Below, piece after piece: positions 17,419 to 26,595 of a DNA stretch of 64,000 nucleotides. This stretch comes from a virus. Under the pieces are notes generated by a model. The model was not told the origin of the DNA and did not search any database. It worked only from the letters and a program-made list of their open reading frames with translations. Both the position numbers and the translations under genes were made by a program. The stretch spans positions 100,798 through 164,797 of IMG/VR virus record IMGVR_UViG_3300026521_000466, one strand, 5' to 3'. Within the stretch, counting starts at the first letter, position 1. Every line of letters starts with the position of its first letter.

Positions 17419-18861
17419 TTATCCTTTCAGTAGTTTCTCTTGTTGATATATTGCATTAGAGATTGTCATAGTGGTAATATCAGGCACAGCTACTTTTCCG
17501 AAAACTTCACCTGGAGATGACGCACAACTTAATGATGTATTATGCGGCTTAAATACACTAAACATATCTGCTAACTTCTTATCTAGTGGAAGCGCTATAT
17601 TAAGTTGGTCACCGTCAACATCGGCATTTGGTAAAGGCATAACCATTAAAGACATACTCAGAGTCTCATCATAAACATTCTCCTTCACATATGTGATACG
17701 TTGAAGTAGTTCGGATGCATTGTTCTGCGATGGATTTCGTTGCAATAGTGCAGGTATACCATCTCCGGATTCCTTTAAGAGTATTTGTATCACATCCCAT
17801 ATTACATCCACCTTTTTAATCTCAGCTTCAAACAGAAGATCGGTGATCTCATTATATGAATAGTTCATGCGATTATACATAATATTTATTATGTGTAAAC
17901 GTAATACTACAATAGCTATCTTCCACGGTATGTGAAGCTCATCTATCTCATGCTTTCCTACAATAGGAGTAAGTACAGCTCTAAATGAGAAGTGAGCTCT
18001 AAATCCATAGAGATTCTTTCTCCACAACCCACTCTTTGAAGAGAGTAAATCATTGGTTATTCCAAGGTCGGCGTTTGCTAGTAATGAAATGATACGACCT
18101 GTAATCTTTTCATTATACTCTTTTTTATTTAAGTCTTTATACCTAATGTAGAGCAGTGCAGTATTGACAACCTCTGTAAGATACCCTTGGATAAATTGGC
18201 CTTTATTTGTCTTCTCCTGGATTACAAACCTCCTGTTTGGAAGGGGGAGTCTATCAGATAGAATAGTCTCCTTATGATTTCTATAGACATCTATGAGCTT
18301 ATTTATCCTAAGTCTCTTTTTCTTATCCGTGGTTACAGATGCAATTACGGAGAGTATCTTTACAAGGTTCTGTTGGAAGTACGTATAACTTCTTTCTAAA
18401 CCAGTAATAGACTTTACTGCATTCATTACCCTGCTAGTCACTGCATTGAGACGAATGTTGTATCTCTTATTACTGAACCATGTGATAAGAGAGAAGTTCC
18501 CATTTTGCAGGCCCAGTGTTTTATCCATCAGCAATATATAATGCGGAGAGATAAACTGTGGCATATTTGGAAATTTCTGTAACCAAGCAAAAGGCATATA
18601 GTCAGTATAGGCCTCTCTAACCTCTGTATTGCACGATTTACAGACGACACCTATATCTGCATTCTTCACCAACTCTCCGCAGTAGCAGGACGCTACAAGA
18701 GAGATAACATCATCATTGATGGTAGTCTTGATCGCCTTCTCCAGTATCTCTCTATCTTTTTGACTATTGTAGTCAAGTTTGGCAATATCCAAAATAAGCG
18801 ATGGGTCTATTGTATTGTATAGACTATCAATATCTGTCATTACAGCCTGTAACGATTTCAT
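17419..18861 (-). CDS. RNA polymerase beta-prime-like subunit, N-terminal part with catalytic motif
   Basis: The 480-residue protein contains NADVDGDQL at 412-420, the NADFDGD catalytic motif whose three aspartates (414, 416, 418) hold magnesium. A zinc site with Cys59, 61, 74 and 77 lies near the N-terminus. GLWRKNLYGFRAHFSFRAVL (278-297) matches the RxxLLGKRVDFSGRSVI switch region. Compared with a cellular beta-prime it is cut just after the active-site domain; the trigger-loop half is a separate gene at 9249-10493. This is the arrangement of phiKZ-family polymerases. A promoter lies at 18892 and AAAGGAG precedes the ATG. Confidence 0.85.
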   Translation of the reverse strand: MKSLQAVMTDIDSLYNTIDPSLILDIAKLDYNSQKDREILEKAIKTTINDDVISLVASCYCGELVKNADIGVVCKSCNTEVREAYTDYMPFAWLQKFPNMPQFISPHYILLMDKTLGLQNGNFSLITWFSNKRYNIRLNAVTSRVMNAVKSITGLERSYTYFQQNLVKILSVIASVTTDKKKRLRINKLIDVYRNHKETILSDRLPLPNRRFVIQEKTNKGQFIQGYLTEVVNTALLYIRYKDLNKKEYNEKITGRIISLLANADLGITNDLLSSKSGLWRKNLYGFRAHFSFRAVLTPIVGKHEIDELHIPWKIAIVVLRLHIINIMYNRMNYSYNEITDLLFEAEIKKVDVIWDVIQILLKESGDGIPALLQRNPSQNNASELLQRITYVKENVYDETLSMSLMVMPLPNADVDGDQLNIALPLDKKLADMFSVFKPHNTSLSCASSPGEVFGKVAVPDITTMTISNAIYQQEKLLKG

Positions 18862-18891
18862 TTTTTCTCCTTTTTCTGTTTGGTTACACTT

Positions 18892-18901
18892 TAATAATAT
18901 A
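18892..18901 (-). promoter_or_regulatory. Phage promoter core TATATTATTA
   Basis: Minus-strand TATATTATTA then AAGTGTAACC, with the beta-prime N start about 30 bases downstream. The TTAGGTG leader element is absent here. Confidence 0.65.
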
Positions 18902-18911
18902 TAAATAGTAA

Positions 18912-21035
18912 TTACTCATATGTATCTTTTATCAAAATACCATCTCTTTTATTTACTCCCAACAAAGAAGCTACCATATAGATAGGTGACAACATATCTT
19001 CTACAGCTCTTACTCTATCATATATATCAAGTATCTCTTTTGGGAGTCCATTGTTTTTTATAATATCATAAGGGAGTAGAAAATTGGTATATTTAAATCT
19101 TTTGTTTCTTTTGTTGAAGTTTTCAAATTTGGCAGCCAGTGATTTGTCTTCCATATTATTTAGGTAGTTTGTACACTTTGATTTCTTATCAATACTAACA
19201 TTGACTTTCAGTGCAAGGTACGGCGGTTCTAGAACAGGGCCGTATTTATCTGCAAACACATCCCTCCATAACTTATAGTGTAAGAAGTTATTTGCATCTT
19301 CTCCATCCTTATATGTTTCAGCAGCATTGATATTAGAGAATTTACATGCTCCCACAGGATCTTCTTCTATAATGTTAAGTACAGCATTTTCCAGGTAGAC
19401 TATTTTATCAATAACCGTTCTAAGATCAATCCTTTTACCAGACTCCAATGAAGTAACAATGTACTCGACCAATTTATCCTTTTCATCATTAAACGCTTTA
19501 AGGATATTACCCGCAATAAGATTCACACCATGATATCCAAGTTCCATGTCTTTCATAATAGACATCTCTTTTACAAGAGTGTTTTCTATATAGTGTTTAG
19601 AGGCATGTGTTGGAAGGAATGATGAAAAGAAATACTCTGATTTCATATCTATATCACCTATACGGTCTTTATCAATATTCATATTGACACCTAATAACAT
19701 CAATATATTACGAATAGTCTCAGATACAAATATACCTGCCGCTGCTGCATACCCTACTGTTTTATCATTTACTACATAGAGGCCAAACCTCTCTTTAATA
19801 TAGTGCGTGTATGTTGATACTGTTGAATCAGTGTCTGAAAGAATAATGATTCTTCTATTGGCCAGCTTTATTTTTGAAACATTGGGAGGAACTACTTTTG
19901 ATTTAAAGAACGCATTTACCAATGGTGTAATTGCTTCCATAGTGCGGTCTATATTCTTCATTGTTCCCGTTACTTCTCTGCCTAGCTGCGTGTCTTTATA
20001 TTTATAAAGATCTTTATCTTTTCCGCGCAGTTGCTTTATCATAACGTGATAGAGTAGATTAAGTTTATAGTCAGATGATTTATATACATAGTCGATATCA
20101 GCATCAGCCTCTTTAACAGATGAAAGAGTACTTAACATATCCTCTATAAACTCTTTATTCAGTTTATGTAAATGGTATAGGTCGAATGTGTAATAGACAG
20201 ACATTCTTTCCAACTCATCAAGTGTCTCTATATAGTTATATATGATTTCAAAATACTTTTTATTTCTCCAATAGTAGTTGCTGTTATAGAGTACCAATAA
20301 TGCAATGTCTTTTACAGTAGGTACTTTTAAAGAATAAACCTCTTTAGCTTTCTGTATAGCTCCCCTATCCATATAGGTCACTAATGCATTTAAATGCCTC
20401 AGAACGTCCTCTGGAGTATAGTATAGGCGTGTTCCTGCGACAATAGACTCACTGATCGTATTTGCTGTACTGGTAAATATTCTGGTAGTAGATGTCAATG
20501 CATAGTGACTAGAATGGTGTGACAGAGGATATTTTTTCAATGCGTACATTCCGGAAAGTGAATTATTTTTTACTTTCTTAGCTACCTGTAATGTACCATA
20601 GATAATTGTATTGGTCTCATCGCCTGCATCATAATACTCTTTTGCTTTTTTCTTAAATACAGATCTCTCTTTTTTATTCACATCAGTCCACACACTGTGT
20701 ACCGAGTCCCACTTATTTCCCTCATAATCAACTTTTGTATAACAACTGAATGATGGAGCTATAGTTAATTTATCCCTCTGTATAGTTTTGACATAGGTAC
20801 TTAACCCCACTATAGTCTCTTCTCTATCCAGTGTTTTTAAATCCTTTTGATCTATAACTATCTTTCTCTCTTTAAATTTATCCTTAAATATCTTAACAGC
20901 TACTTCTCTTGCCTTCTCTTTTCCTATTCCTTTTTTCTTCATGATATAGGTGGTAACTTGCTCCACCCATCCGGATATATAGTCCAGATCAAAATCATAC
21001 TCTTCAAACTCTTTTACAAAAGGATTAATGCTCAT
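18912..21035 (-). CDS. Family B DNA polymerase, motif B and motif C half
   Basis: The 707-residue protein has a motif B-like KVKNNSLSGMYAL (about 155-167, Asn158, Gly162). Motif C is LSDTDSTVS with Asp401 and Asp403. Roughly 240 residues separate B from C, more than in compact family B enzymes. No exonuclease motif or motif A is present; both lie in the plus-strand gene at 4335-6086. It sits between the shell candidate and beta-prime N. I infer the palm and thumb half of a two-gene polymerase. Confidence 0.75.
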   Translation of the reverse strand: MSINPFVKEFEEYDFDLDYISGWVEQVTTYIMKKKGIGKEKAREVAVKIFKDKFKERKIVIDQKDLKTLDREETIVGLSTYVKTIQRDKLTIAPSFSCYTKVDYEGNKWDSVHSVWTDVNKKERSVFKKKAKEYYDAGDETNTIIYGTLQVAKKVKNNSLSGMYALKKYPLSHHSSHYALTSTTRIFTSTANTISESIVAGTRLYYTPEDVLRHLNALVTYMDRGAIQKAKEVYSLKVPTVKDIALLVLYNSNYYWRNKKYFEIIYNYIETLDELERMSVYYTFDLYHLHKLNKEFIEDMLSTLSSVKEADADIDYVYKSSDYKLNLLYHVMIKQLRGKDKDLYKYKDTQLGREVTGTMKNIDRTMEAITPLVNAFFKSKVVPPNVSKIKLANRRIIILSDTDSTVSTYTHYIKERFGLYVVNDKTVGYAAAAGIFVSETIRNILMLLGVNMNIDKDRIGDIDMKSEYFFSSFLPTHASKHYIENTLVKEMSIMKDMELGYHGVNLIAGNILKAFNDEKDKLVEYIVTSLESGKRIDLRTVIDKIVYLENAVLNIIEEDPVGACKFSNINAAETYKDGEDANNFLHYKLWRDVFADKYGPVLEPPYLALKVNVSIDKKSKCTNYLNNMEDKSLAAKFENFNKRNKRFKYTNFLLPYDIIKNNGLPKEILDIYDRVRAVEDMLSPIYMVASLLGVNKRDGILIKDTYE

Positions 21036-21080
21036 TGGAATTTCCTTATTATTTTATTCCCTTATCATTAATATTTGTCA

Positions 21081-21127
21081 AAATAAAAAAGTTATCACAC
21101 CATGGGATTAATCCCATGATGTAATGT
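21081..21127 (-). terminator. Terminator after the shell-protein candidate
   Basis: CATGGGAT and ATCCCATG arms (21101-21108 with 21111-21118), extended by CACA/TGTG, are followed on the minus strand by ACTTTTTTATTTTG. Confidence 0.75.
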
Positions 21128-21128
21128 G

Positions 21129-22877
21129 TTACATAAAGTCGTCACCGAATCCGAATCCAGCTGTGCCGCTGAAGTCATCATCAATAAATCCACCAAATCC
21201 ATTATCGGAGAATCCGATGCTATCAAAGCTTGTAATGTCAGGCATTGCCAATCCACCACCCATATCTTCAACAGCAGGAATTTGTAGATTTATACCACAT
21301 TCACGAATTGCTCTAAATAGAGTCAATACGAATTCTGATGTTAAGAACACTCTCTCTTTTACGCCAGTGATTTTGATATCTGGCGATACCTTATTCATCA
21401 ATTTCAAGTAGAGATCCACTGAATTCATGGACTTGTCAAACAAACCATTGTCCAGCCTCATCTTGATGATTGCGTCTCTTACACCGAACTTTTTCAGTAC
21501 CATAAGGGTATCAATTTCATCCAGTGATCTTTCGCCTCGTCTGCCGTCTTTGAAATAGCCTGTAGGCATTGTAATAGACTGTCTTCCAAATATCTTTCTC
21601 TCCGGGAAGTTCAATGGAAATTTCCCATTCGTGAACTCATGAGCGCCTTTAACCAACTCTTTTAGATAAGGCTTGTTTGGATCTCCCTTACCGAATGCTT
21701 CTTTAGATGCTCTTAGTAGAGTAGTAAAGTGTACAGACTGAGACATAAATTTCGTTATGTCAAATGCTAACAATGGTGCGCCCTCTGCAAGATTAGATAG
21801 TAGATCCAATCTGTCTTCATATGGAATGGACTCATCAGCCAGGTTGATCTTCTTAGGTTCTTCATTACCAAGTGAATTTATGATCAGTTCCAGCTCGCCC
21901 GGGTTCTTGCCTGGTACACCCGCATTAGCCAATGCAATCTCCTTCCATCGTCCTTGTGCGGTGGCCGCTCCAGCAGCTGCAATGGTCATCAGTGTTGTCC
22001 CCAATGATGTTATAAACGCATCTTCCAATGCATTAACCACCATTACTGGGTGAGCTACAATCTTACCAGTTGCTTTCATTGCACGAGAAATCTTTGCATC
22101 AGCATGTGTTCTAATAGAAGCATTTCTACTAGACCCTGCCAAAAATTGGATGTTTCCGACTATTTTTCCAATTTGTACCGCTGTACCTTCATGATTTATT
22201 TCGTCGGAACCATCACCATCAATAGCTGTCATTGTGATTGAATACTCTACAAATTGCGGCATTCCATTTATAACATAGCCATCGTTTGCATTTATAATAG
22301 TAGGGTATGCCTTAATAGTTCTTGCATGCGCCAATAATTCACCGTATTGAGCTTCGGACCAACCGTTTTCATATTTAGCAGATACACTATTTATGAAGTT
22401 TGCCGCCAATGAACCATAGAATCGCACATTATTATCATCTGAAAGATCCACATTGGACCAGATGATATTTCCATCAATAGAGACCACTTTTATATCAGCG
22501 CCATATTTCTCTTTCAGGATAGTTGTTATTGCTTTACCTGCCCTAACGTTTAATGCGTTCGATGGAATAATTGGGGCACGTACGCCTCTATCAATCAATT
22601 CACTGTACTCTCTCGGCATGATTGCTTCTTTGTTTGTACATGCATAAACAAACAAGAAGTTTACAACTACATTGCCAACTTTTTTTGCCAAGATAGCTAT
22701 GTTATACGACAGATCATACTGTCCTTTTTCCAACGAAATCACAGTGATCTCTGAAAAAGCAGGTGTTTCTGCAAAGTAACTCTGGAGTTTATGGTTGAAT
22801 TCCTCAACCTCCGGATGTCTACCCTCGTTGGGGTCTACGAATGCTCGTTTTAAATCTGATAGGCTTTTTACTGCCAT
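21129..22877 (-). CDS. Candidate phage nuclear-shell (chimallin-like) protein
   Basis: The 582-residue protein has no enzyme motif I can see. It begins MAVKSLSDLKRAFVDPNEGR, has an alpha/beta body and ends in a Gly/Phe/Asp-rich tail (about 550-582). Reasons to suspect chimallin are: a length near the roughly 600 residues of known ChmA proteins; an unstructured C-terminal tail; its own promoter and terminator as expected of an abundant product; and a place next to RNA and DNA polymerase genes, as in phiKZ. An alternative is a major virion protein. The 5' leader of about 85 bases has a GCTACTTAGGTAGC hairpin. Assignment needs a structural comparison. Confidence 0.4.
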   Translation of the reverse strand: MAVKSLSDLKRAFVDPNEGRHPEVEEFNHKLQSYFAETPAFSEITVISLEKGQYDLSYNIAILAKKVGNVVVNFLFVYACTNKEAIMPREYSELIDRGVRAPIIPSNALNVRAGKAITTILKEKYGADIKVVSIDGNIIWSNVDLSDDNNVRFYGSLAANFINSVSAKYENGWSEAQYGELLAHARTIKAYPTIINANDGYVINGMPQFVEYSITMTAIDGDGSDEINHEGTAVQIGKIVGNIQFLAGSSRNASIRTHADAKISRAMKATGKIVAHPVMVVNALEDAFITSLGTTLMTIAAAGAATAQGRWKEIALANAGVPGKNPGELELIINSLGNEEPKKINLADESIPYEDRLDLLSNLAEGAPLLAFDITKFMSQSVHFTTLLRASKEAFGKGDPNKPYLKELVKGAHEFTNGKFPLNFPERKIFGRQSITMPTGYFKDGRRGERSLDEIDTLMVLKKFGVRDAIIKMRLDNGLFDKSMNSVDLYLKLMNKVSPDIKITGVKERVFLTSEFVLTLFRAIRECGINLQIPAVEDMGGGLAMPDITSFDSIGFSDNGFGGFIDDDFSGTAGFGFGDDFM

Positions 22878-22965
22878 GGTATTCTCCTTTTTTAAATAAA
22901 CTTTATGCTACCTAAGTAGCGCCTCATTCCAGCCGGCCGTGATGAGGTGTTATCCTACATCACTG

Positions 22966-22975
22966 TAATAATATA
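22966..22975 (-). promoter_or_regulatory. Phage promoter core TATATTATTA
   Basis: Minus-strand TATATTATTA is followed by CAGTGATGTAGGATAACACC and a leader with a GC-rich hairpin. It drives the shell candidate alone. Confidence 0.7.
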
Positions 22976-23058
22976 CGTTTAAAAAAAAACGACTTGCAAT
23001 ATTTGTTATCCACTAACCGAAGTTAGCAGAGACATCTATTGTCATATAATAGGTTAAA

Positions 23059-23093
23059 TAAAAAAATAGTAAGAGTGGACCTGCCACCCTTAC
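23059..23093 (-). terminator. Terminator ending the 23.1-26.1 kb operon
   Basis: GTAAG-GTGG and CCAC-CTTAC arms (23069-23093) are followed on the minus strand by TATTTTTTTATTT. Confidence 0.75.
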
Positions 23094-23482
23094 CTTTTTG
23101 TTATATTAACGATACCCATTTTTAAACCATAAACATATTGAGCTACTAAGTCAGCCTCTTCTGCACTTAAATCAGTTACCGTAATATCTAATGTAGTCTT
23201 ATCAGAAGCTAGCACTATAGATTGTATGTTTATCCATTGCAGTGAGAATATATGTTTCTCATTTGTTATATTGTCCCTAAACTCTACAAATGTATCTTTG
23301 GACATATCTGTTATTGGAATGTTCCTGTCTACACATACCTGTGAGTTAATTGTATCAAGGTTTGGATCTTTGGTCAAAGCTGCTGTATAATTGATAATAT
23401 TCAATATAGTAACATTCTTATGCTCTAGCCCTATTACAGAACTAACTGTAGTAAAGTCATAATTTTTATATAGTTCAAACAT
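23090..23482 (-). CDS. Hypothetical protein, 130 aa
   Basis: The ATG at 23482 (MFELYKNYDF) is chosen because AAAAGGAAAAAT precedes it; the longer frame runs through a U-rich stretch. No family recognised. It is a beta-rich small protein, the last gene of the seven-gene operon from 26076. Confidence 0.6.
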   Translation of the reverse strand: MFELYKNYDFTTVSSVIGLEHKNVTILNIINYTAALTKDPNLDTINSQVCVDRNIPITDMSKDTFVEFRDNITNEKHIFSLQWINIQSIVLASDKTTLDITVTDLSAEEADLVAQYVYGLKMGIVNITKR

Positions 23483-23541
23483 ATTTTTCCTTTTGGGTTC
23501 TTTCTCATTAAAAAAATAAAGAAGACGGATCAACCGCCCCT

Positions 23542-23889
23542 TCACACACCATATATCATAGCGGATTCATTGTAATCCAACAAGTGTGGTATTCCATTAT
23601 CCTGAGTGTCTGTATGCCTGGCTAACACCACAGCAGTCAATGTATCTAAGAGCTTTGTGAAGATACGAAGTTCGTGCTTCTCCAATATCCTCATACCTCC
23701 AGACTTAGTATACATATTAATGAACTCATTGATAGAAAGAGCCATTCCTCTACCCGCCATGTACATTTTAATATCCTCATTGATATACTTCTTAATAAAA
23801 TCCTTTTCTACCTCTTTATTAAGAAATATGTCATTGCTATTATGGATTATCACCTTTAATGGATCAGGTGTTTTTCTATATATCAACAT
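23542..23889 (-). CDS. Hypothetical protein, 115 aa
   Basis: The start at 23889 (MLIYRKTPDPLK) has AAGGGAGATAAA upstream and overlaps the previous stop by 7 bases. No family recognised. It is alpha/beta, with a conserved-looking GRGMALSINEF segment. Confidence 0.6.
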   Translation of the reverse strand: MLIYRKTPDPLKVIIHNSNDIFLNKEVEKDFIKKYINEDIKMYMAGRGMALSINEFINMYTKSGGMRILEKHELRIFTKLLDTLTAVVLARHTDTQDNGIPHLLDYNESAMIYGV

Positions 23890-24257
23890 TTTATCTCCCT
23901 TAAAGATACATAATTCAGCGTTGCTGTCTGTACTGAACAGACACACCCTAATGATTTAAATATGTTAATGAAGTACTTATAAAGATCCTCACACAGTTCA
24001 TTAAACGTAATCACTGCTTCTTCATCAAGTAGATCAATATCCATAATGCCTTCCATAAGATCACTGTATAGATAACACAGCAATTCATAATCAACGGCTG
24101 TATCAATATCCCCAAATGTTTCGCCTGTATTAATAAACCCATATATATCATCAACAATCTTATTGGACAAATCAACAAGATTTACCTGTATACCTATCCT
24201 GTTTCCAATCATGACTATATCAGAAAATGCTTTTGGGCTCTTACGCACAGTAGTCAT
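23883..24257 (-). CDS. Hypothetical protein, 124 aa
   Basis: No family recognised. It is a helical, acidic protein (LLDEEAVITFNELCEDLYKYF). The start ATG overlaps the upstream stop (ATGA), so it is translationally coupled within the operon. Confidence 0.6.
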   Translation of the reverse strand: MTTVRKSPKAFSDIVMIGNRIGIQVNLVDLSNKIVDDIYGFINTGETFGDIDTAVDYELLCYLYSDLMEGIMDIDLLDEEAVITFNELCEDLYKYFINIFKSLGCVCSVQTATLNYVSLREIKC

Positions 24258-24721
24258 ACACCCTCCTTTAATTTAATAAACAACTTACCATGCCTGAAGA
24301 AGAAATTACTTATTCCCATAGTATATAGTTTAGTCTGTCTGCAAAATTCGCAAAACACATAAATGGTATAATCTAACTCTTGAATAATAGTATCCTCTGT
24401 CTCCATATGTATTCTATCATAAAGTTTTGGTTTTTTATCACCGTCAATGTACCGATCTATATATTTACAATAATCCAAACCATTATAGTAGAGATCATCT
24501 ATTACAGAACTATGGATGTCATGTATACTCTCATCACTAATAATTCCTTTCTCTTCATGTTCGGCTATACTATAGACTATAGCCCTATCGAACAAAAGTT
24601 CGATAAACTCTAGTCCTGATTTTGCTGAACCGAAAACTATAGAGAACGCTCTTACCGCATCCCTTAATTCATTAGAAAACTCCATTACCATTACATTATT
24701 TATGATTTTTGGTTTTTCCAT
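24254..24721 (-). CDS. Hypothetical protein, 155 aa
   Basis: No family recognised. GGAGTAGTT precedes the ATG. The sequence is helical and acidic in the middle, with a basic C-terminal strand pair (FFFRHGKLFIKLK). It overlaps the next gene by 4 bases. Confidence 0.6.
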   Translation of the reverse strand: MEKPKIINNVMVMEFSNELRDAVRAFSIVFGSAKSGLEFIELLFDRAIVYSIAEHEEKGIISDESIHDIHSSVIDDLYYNGLDYCKYIDRYIDGDKKPKLYDRIHMETEDTIIQELDYTIYVFCEFCRQTKLYTMGISNFFFRHGKLFIKLKEGV

Positions 24722-24723
24722 AA

Positions 24724-25143
24724 CTACTCCAACTCGAATATCTCCAGTATTGTGATATTCTTCTTATTTGTATCTAATATTTTGTGTAGCACAAAATTTG
24801 TATGCTCTCCAGCATTATGGAGAGCATCTATGCTGTGTTGCATTCGTTTTGCTGCATGTGCAATAATATCATTAAGTATATGAGCCTGTTTTAATACAAA
24901 CTCACGTATCTCTTCCTTACTACCGCTATATAGCACAGATGCAAATATCAAAGCCTCTTCATATCCATGAATGTTATAGGATTGCAAAACATCAATATCG
25001 CAAACGCCCATACCACCCACATCTATTTTTATAATATGAGTTCCTTTTACAGGCATATACTCTGTAATATTATTAAAATAGACCATAGCTATAGAATCAG
25101 CTATATCAGGATGAAAACTTCTTTTAAATAATTTTTGTTCCAT
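24724..25143 (-). CDS. Hypothetical protein, 139 aa
   Basis: ATG at 25143 is preferred (AAAGGAG upstream); it lies within the end of the previous gene. No family recognised. The N-terminal half has strands around HIIKIDVGGMGVCDIDV and the rest is helical. Confidence 0.6.
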   Translation of the reverse strand: MEQKLFKRSFHPDIADSIAMVYFNNITEYMPVKGTHIIKIDVGGMGVCDIDVLQSYNIHGYEEALIFASVLYSGSKEEIREFVLKQAHILNDIIAHAAKRMQHSIDALHNAGEHTNFVLHKILDTNKKNITILEIFELE

Positions 25144-25786
25144 CAAACACTCCTTTTATCTCATCCATATCTGCATTATGGATAGATACTGATTCAGCAC
25201 GTCGCTGATGCAACATATAATCATACCTCTCCTCTTTAAAAGAGTTACCCTTACTCATAGTGAGATAGTCGCCATCAACATTGATTGAATATGTGTAGTC
25301 TCTCTCAATTGGAAGGCTATCCACAAACCTAGCAATAGCATCATGTGCATCAATATCCACCTTACCATAATACTCCACAAATAGTTTATTTATTATACTA
25401 TCTAAATTACCCATGCCTCTATAATCTCTTTTAAGAATCGGTAGTGTGTTTCCAGAGATAGGACATGAGTAAATTAGTTGTTTATAGATAGACTTCACAT
25501 AGATAACGCCCTCTATAGCATCTTCTAATAATCTACCTAATGCAACAGGCATGGATGGTCTCGGAGTACAGTATTCAAAAATATGTCTATCGACACCCAA
25601 TCTCTTATCCTGTTTTATTACAGCAGTACTAAATTCTTTTTGTGTCATACCATACTCTTCGGCAGTCATTATAGAGAACCTCTTTCCTCTAGGATAAAGT
25701 CCCACCATATTATCCAACTTATGTCGTCCTACCATCATGTATACTTTAAGTAACATGTTTGAAATAGGTGCTGTTATTGTACTCAT
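25124..25786 (-). CDS. Hypothetical protein, 220 aa
   Basis: The start at 25786 forms TAATG with the stop of the upstream gene, with AAAGG ahead of it. No family recognised. Basic N-terminal half (MVGRHKLDNMVGLYPRGKR) and an Asp-rich middle; no catalytic motif seen. Confidence 0.6.
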   Translation of the reverse strand: MSTITAPISNMLLKVYMMVGRHKLDNMVGLYPRGKRFSIMTAEEYGMTQKEFSTAVIKQDKRLGVDRHIFEYCTPRPSMPVALGRLLEDAIEGVIYVKSIYKQLIYSCPISGNTLPILKRDYRGMGNLDSIINKLFVEYYGKVDIDAHDAIARFVDSLPIERDYTYSINVDGDYLTMSKGNSFKEERYDYMLHQRRAESVSIHNADMDEIKGVFDGTKII

Positions 25787-26076
25787 TACCATCCTTTAAT
25801 TTTAATAATCATTCTATCATCCACTACTTCAAAAAGCAGCTCTACCTCTGTCCCATGCAATGACTGAATCATATGAATGTTCTTTAGTATGAAATCTGTT
25901 GCATATTTTCTCGCCATCATCTCGATATCATACGTTGGCCTTTTAAGAGATTGAAATTCGTTTCTGGACTTAAAAGACACCTTACTTATACCCAGTCTTA
26001 AGTTTAATAGAAAAGCTTCTATAAACATATAGTAGATGCTATTTAAATTATAGCCTTTACTATACACTTCAACCAT
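25786..26076 (-). CDS. Hypothetical protein, 96 aa
   Basis: The first gene of the operon ending at 23090, with GGAGGATGGT before the ATG and a promoter at 26139. No family recognised. Short alpha/beta protein. Confidence 0.6.
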   Translation of the reverse strand: MVEVYSKGYNLNSIYYMFIEAFLLNLRLGISKVSFKSRNEFQSLKRPTYDIEMMARKYATDFILKNIHMIQSLHGTEVELLFEVVDDRMIIKIKGW

Positions 26077-26138
26077 ACCATCCTCCTTTTTTCATCATAT
26101 AAAAACAACCAATTGAATTAATCAACAGGCCTCTACTG

Positions 26139-26148
26139 TAATAATATA
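26139..26148 (-). promoter_or_regulatory. Phage promoter core TATATTATTA
   Basis: Minus-strand TATATTATTA then CAGTAGAGGCCTG. It heads the operon 26076 to 23090. The leader element is not conserved here. Confidence 0.65.
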
Positions 26149-26186
26149 CAAAAGAAAAAATAGGCTAGTCAATATGGCTAAAGAGG

Positions 26187-26507
26187 CTATGAAACCTCTT
26201 TCAGCACCCCCTTTGCAAGGATATACGTTTCTATACCCATACCCGCTGAAATATTAGCAATTTGCTTAATTAAATCAGCATCGGCAAACTCTTCAGACAC
26301 GGCCAGAGCATCACCTGGAAGCAACATAGTTTTAAATTCGCTCACTGCATCTCTTCTGTTTCTTACATACGGCCTATATGTAGATAACTCATCCATATCC
26401 TCATCACTGATATCCAGCACCTCACATATAATGAATGTGTCACTATTATCATATTTATCCCTTAACTCTTTCAATGTTTGCATTGATATTCTTGTTATTA
26501 AACTCAT
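26187..26507 (-). CDS. Hypothetical protein, 106 aa
   Basis: No family recognised. It contains SDTFIICEVLDISDEDMDEL and an Ala/Gly-rich C-terminal half. A single-gene unit between the promoter at 26537 and the next promoter at 26139, with AAAAGGAGAG before the ATG. Confidence 0.6.
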   Translation of the reverse strand: MSLITRISMQTLKELRDKYDNSDTFIICEVLDISDEDMDELSTYRPYVRNRRDAVSEFKTMLLPGDALAVSEEFADADLIKQIANISAGMGIETYILAKGVLKEVS

Positions 26508-26536
26508 GCATACTCTCCTTTTTAGTTATTATACTA

Positions 26537-26546
26537 TAATAATATA
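26537..26546 (-). promoter_or_regulatory. Phage promoter core TATATTATTA
   Basis: Minus-strand TATATTATTA, TAGTATAATAAC, then AAAAAGGAGAG and the ATG at 26507. The leader is short and lacks the TTAGGTG element. Confidence 0.65.
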
Positions 26547-26569
26547 CCAATGAGTAAAAATGAAAGAGA

Positions 26570-26595
26570 CAGTATAGGATTAGTATCCTATACTG
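26570..26595 (-). terminator. Hairpin after the 265-aa gene
   Basis: CAGTATAGGAT and ATCCTATACTG arms (26570-26580 with 26585-26595) overlap the stop at 26580. The tail is only moderately U-rich (TCTCTTTCATTTTT). Confidence 0.6.
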
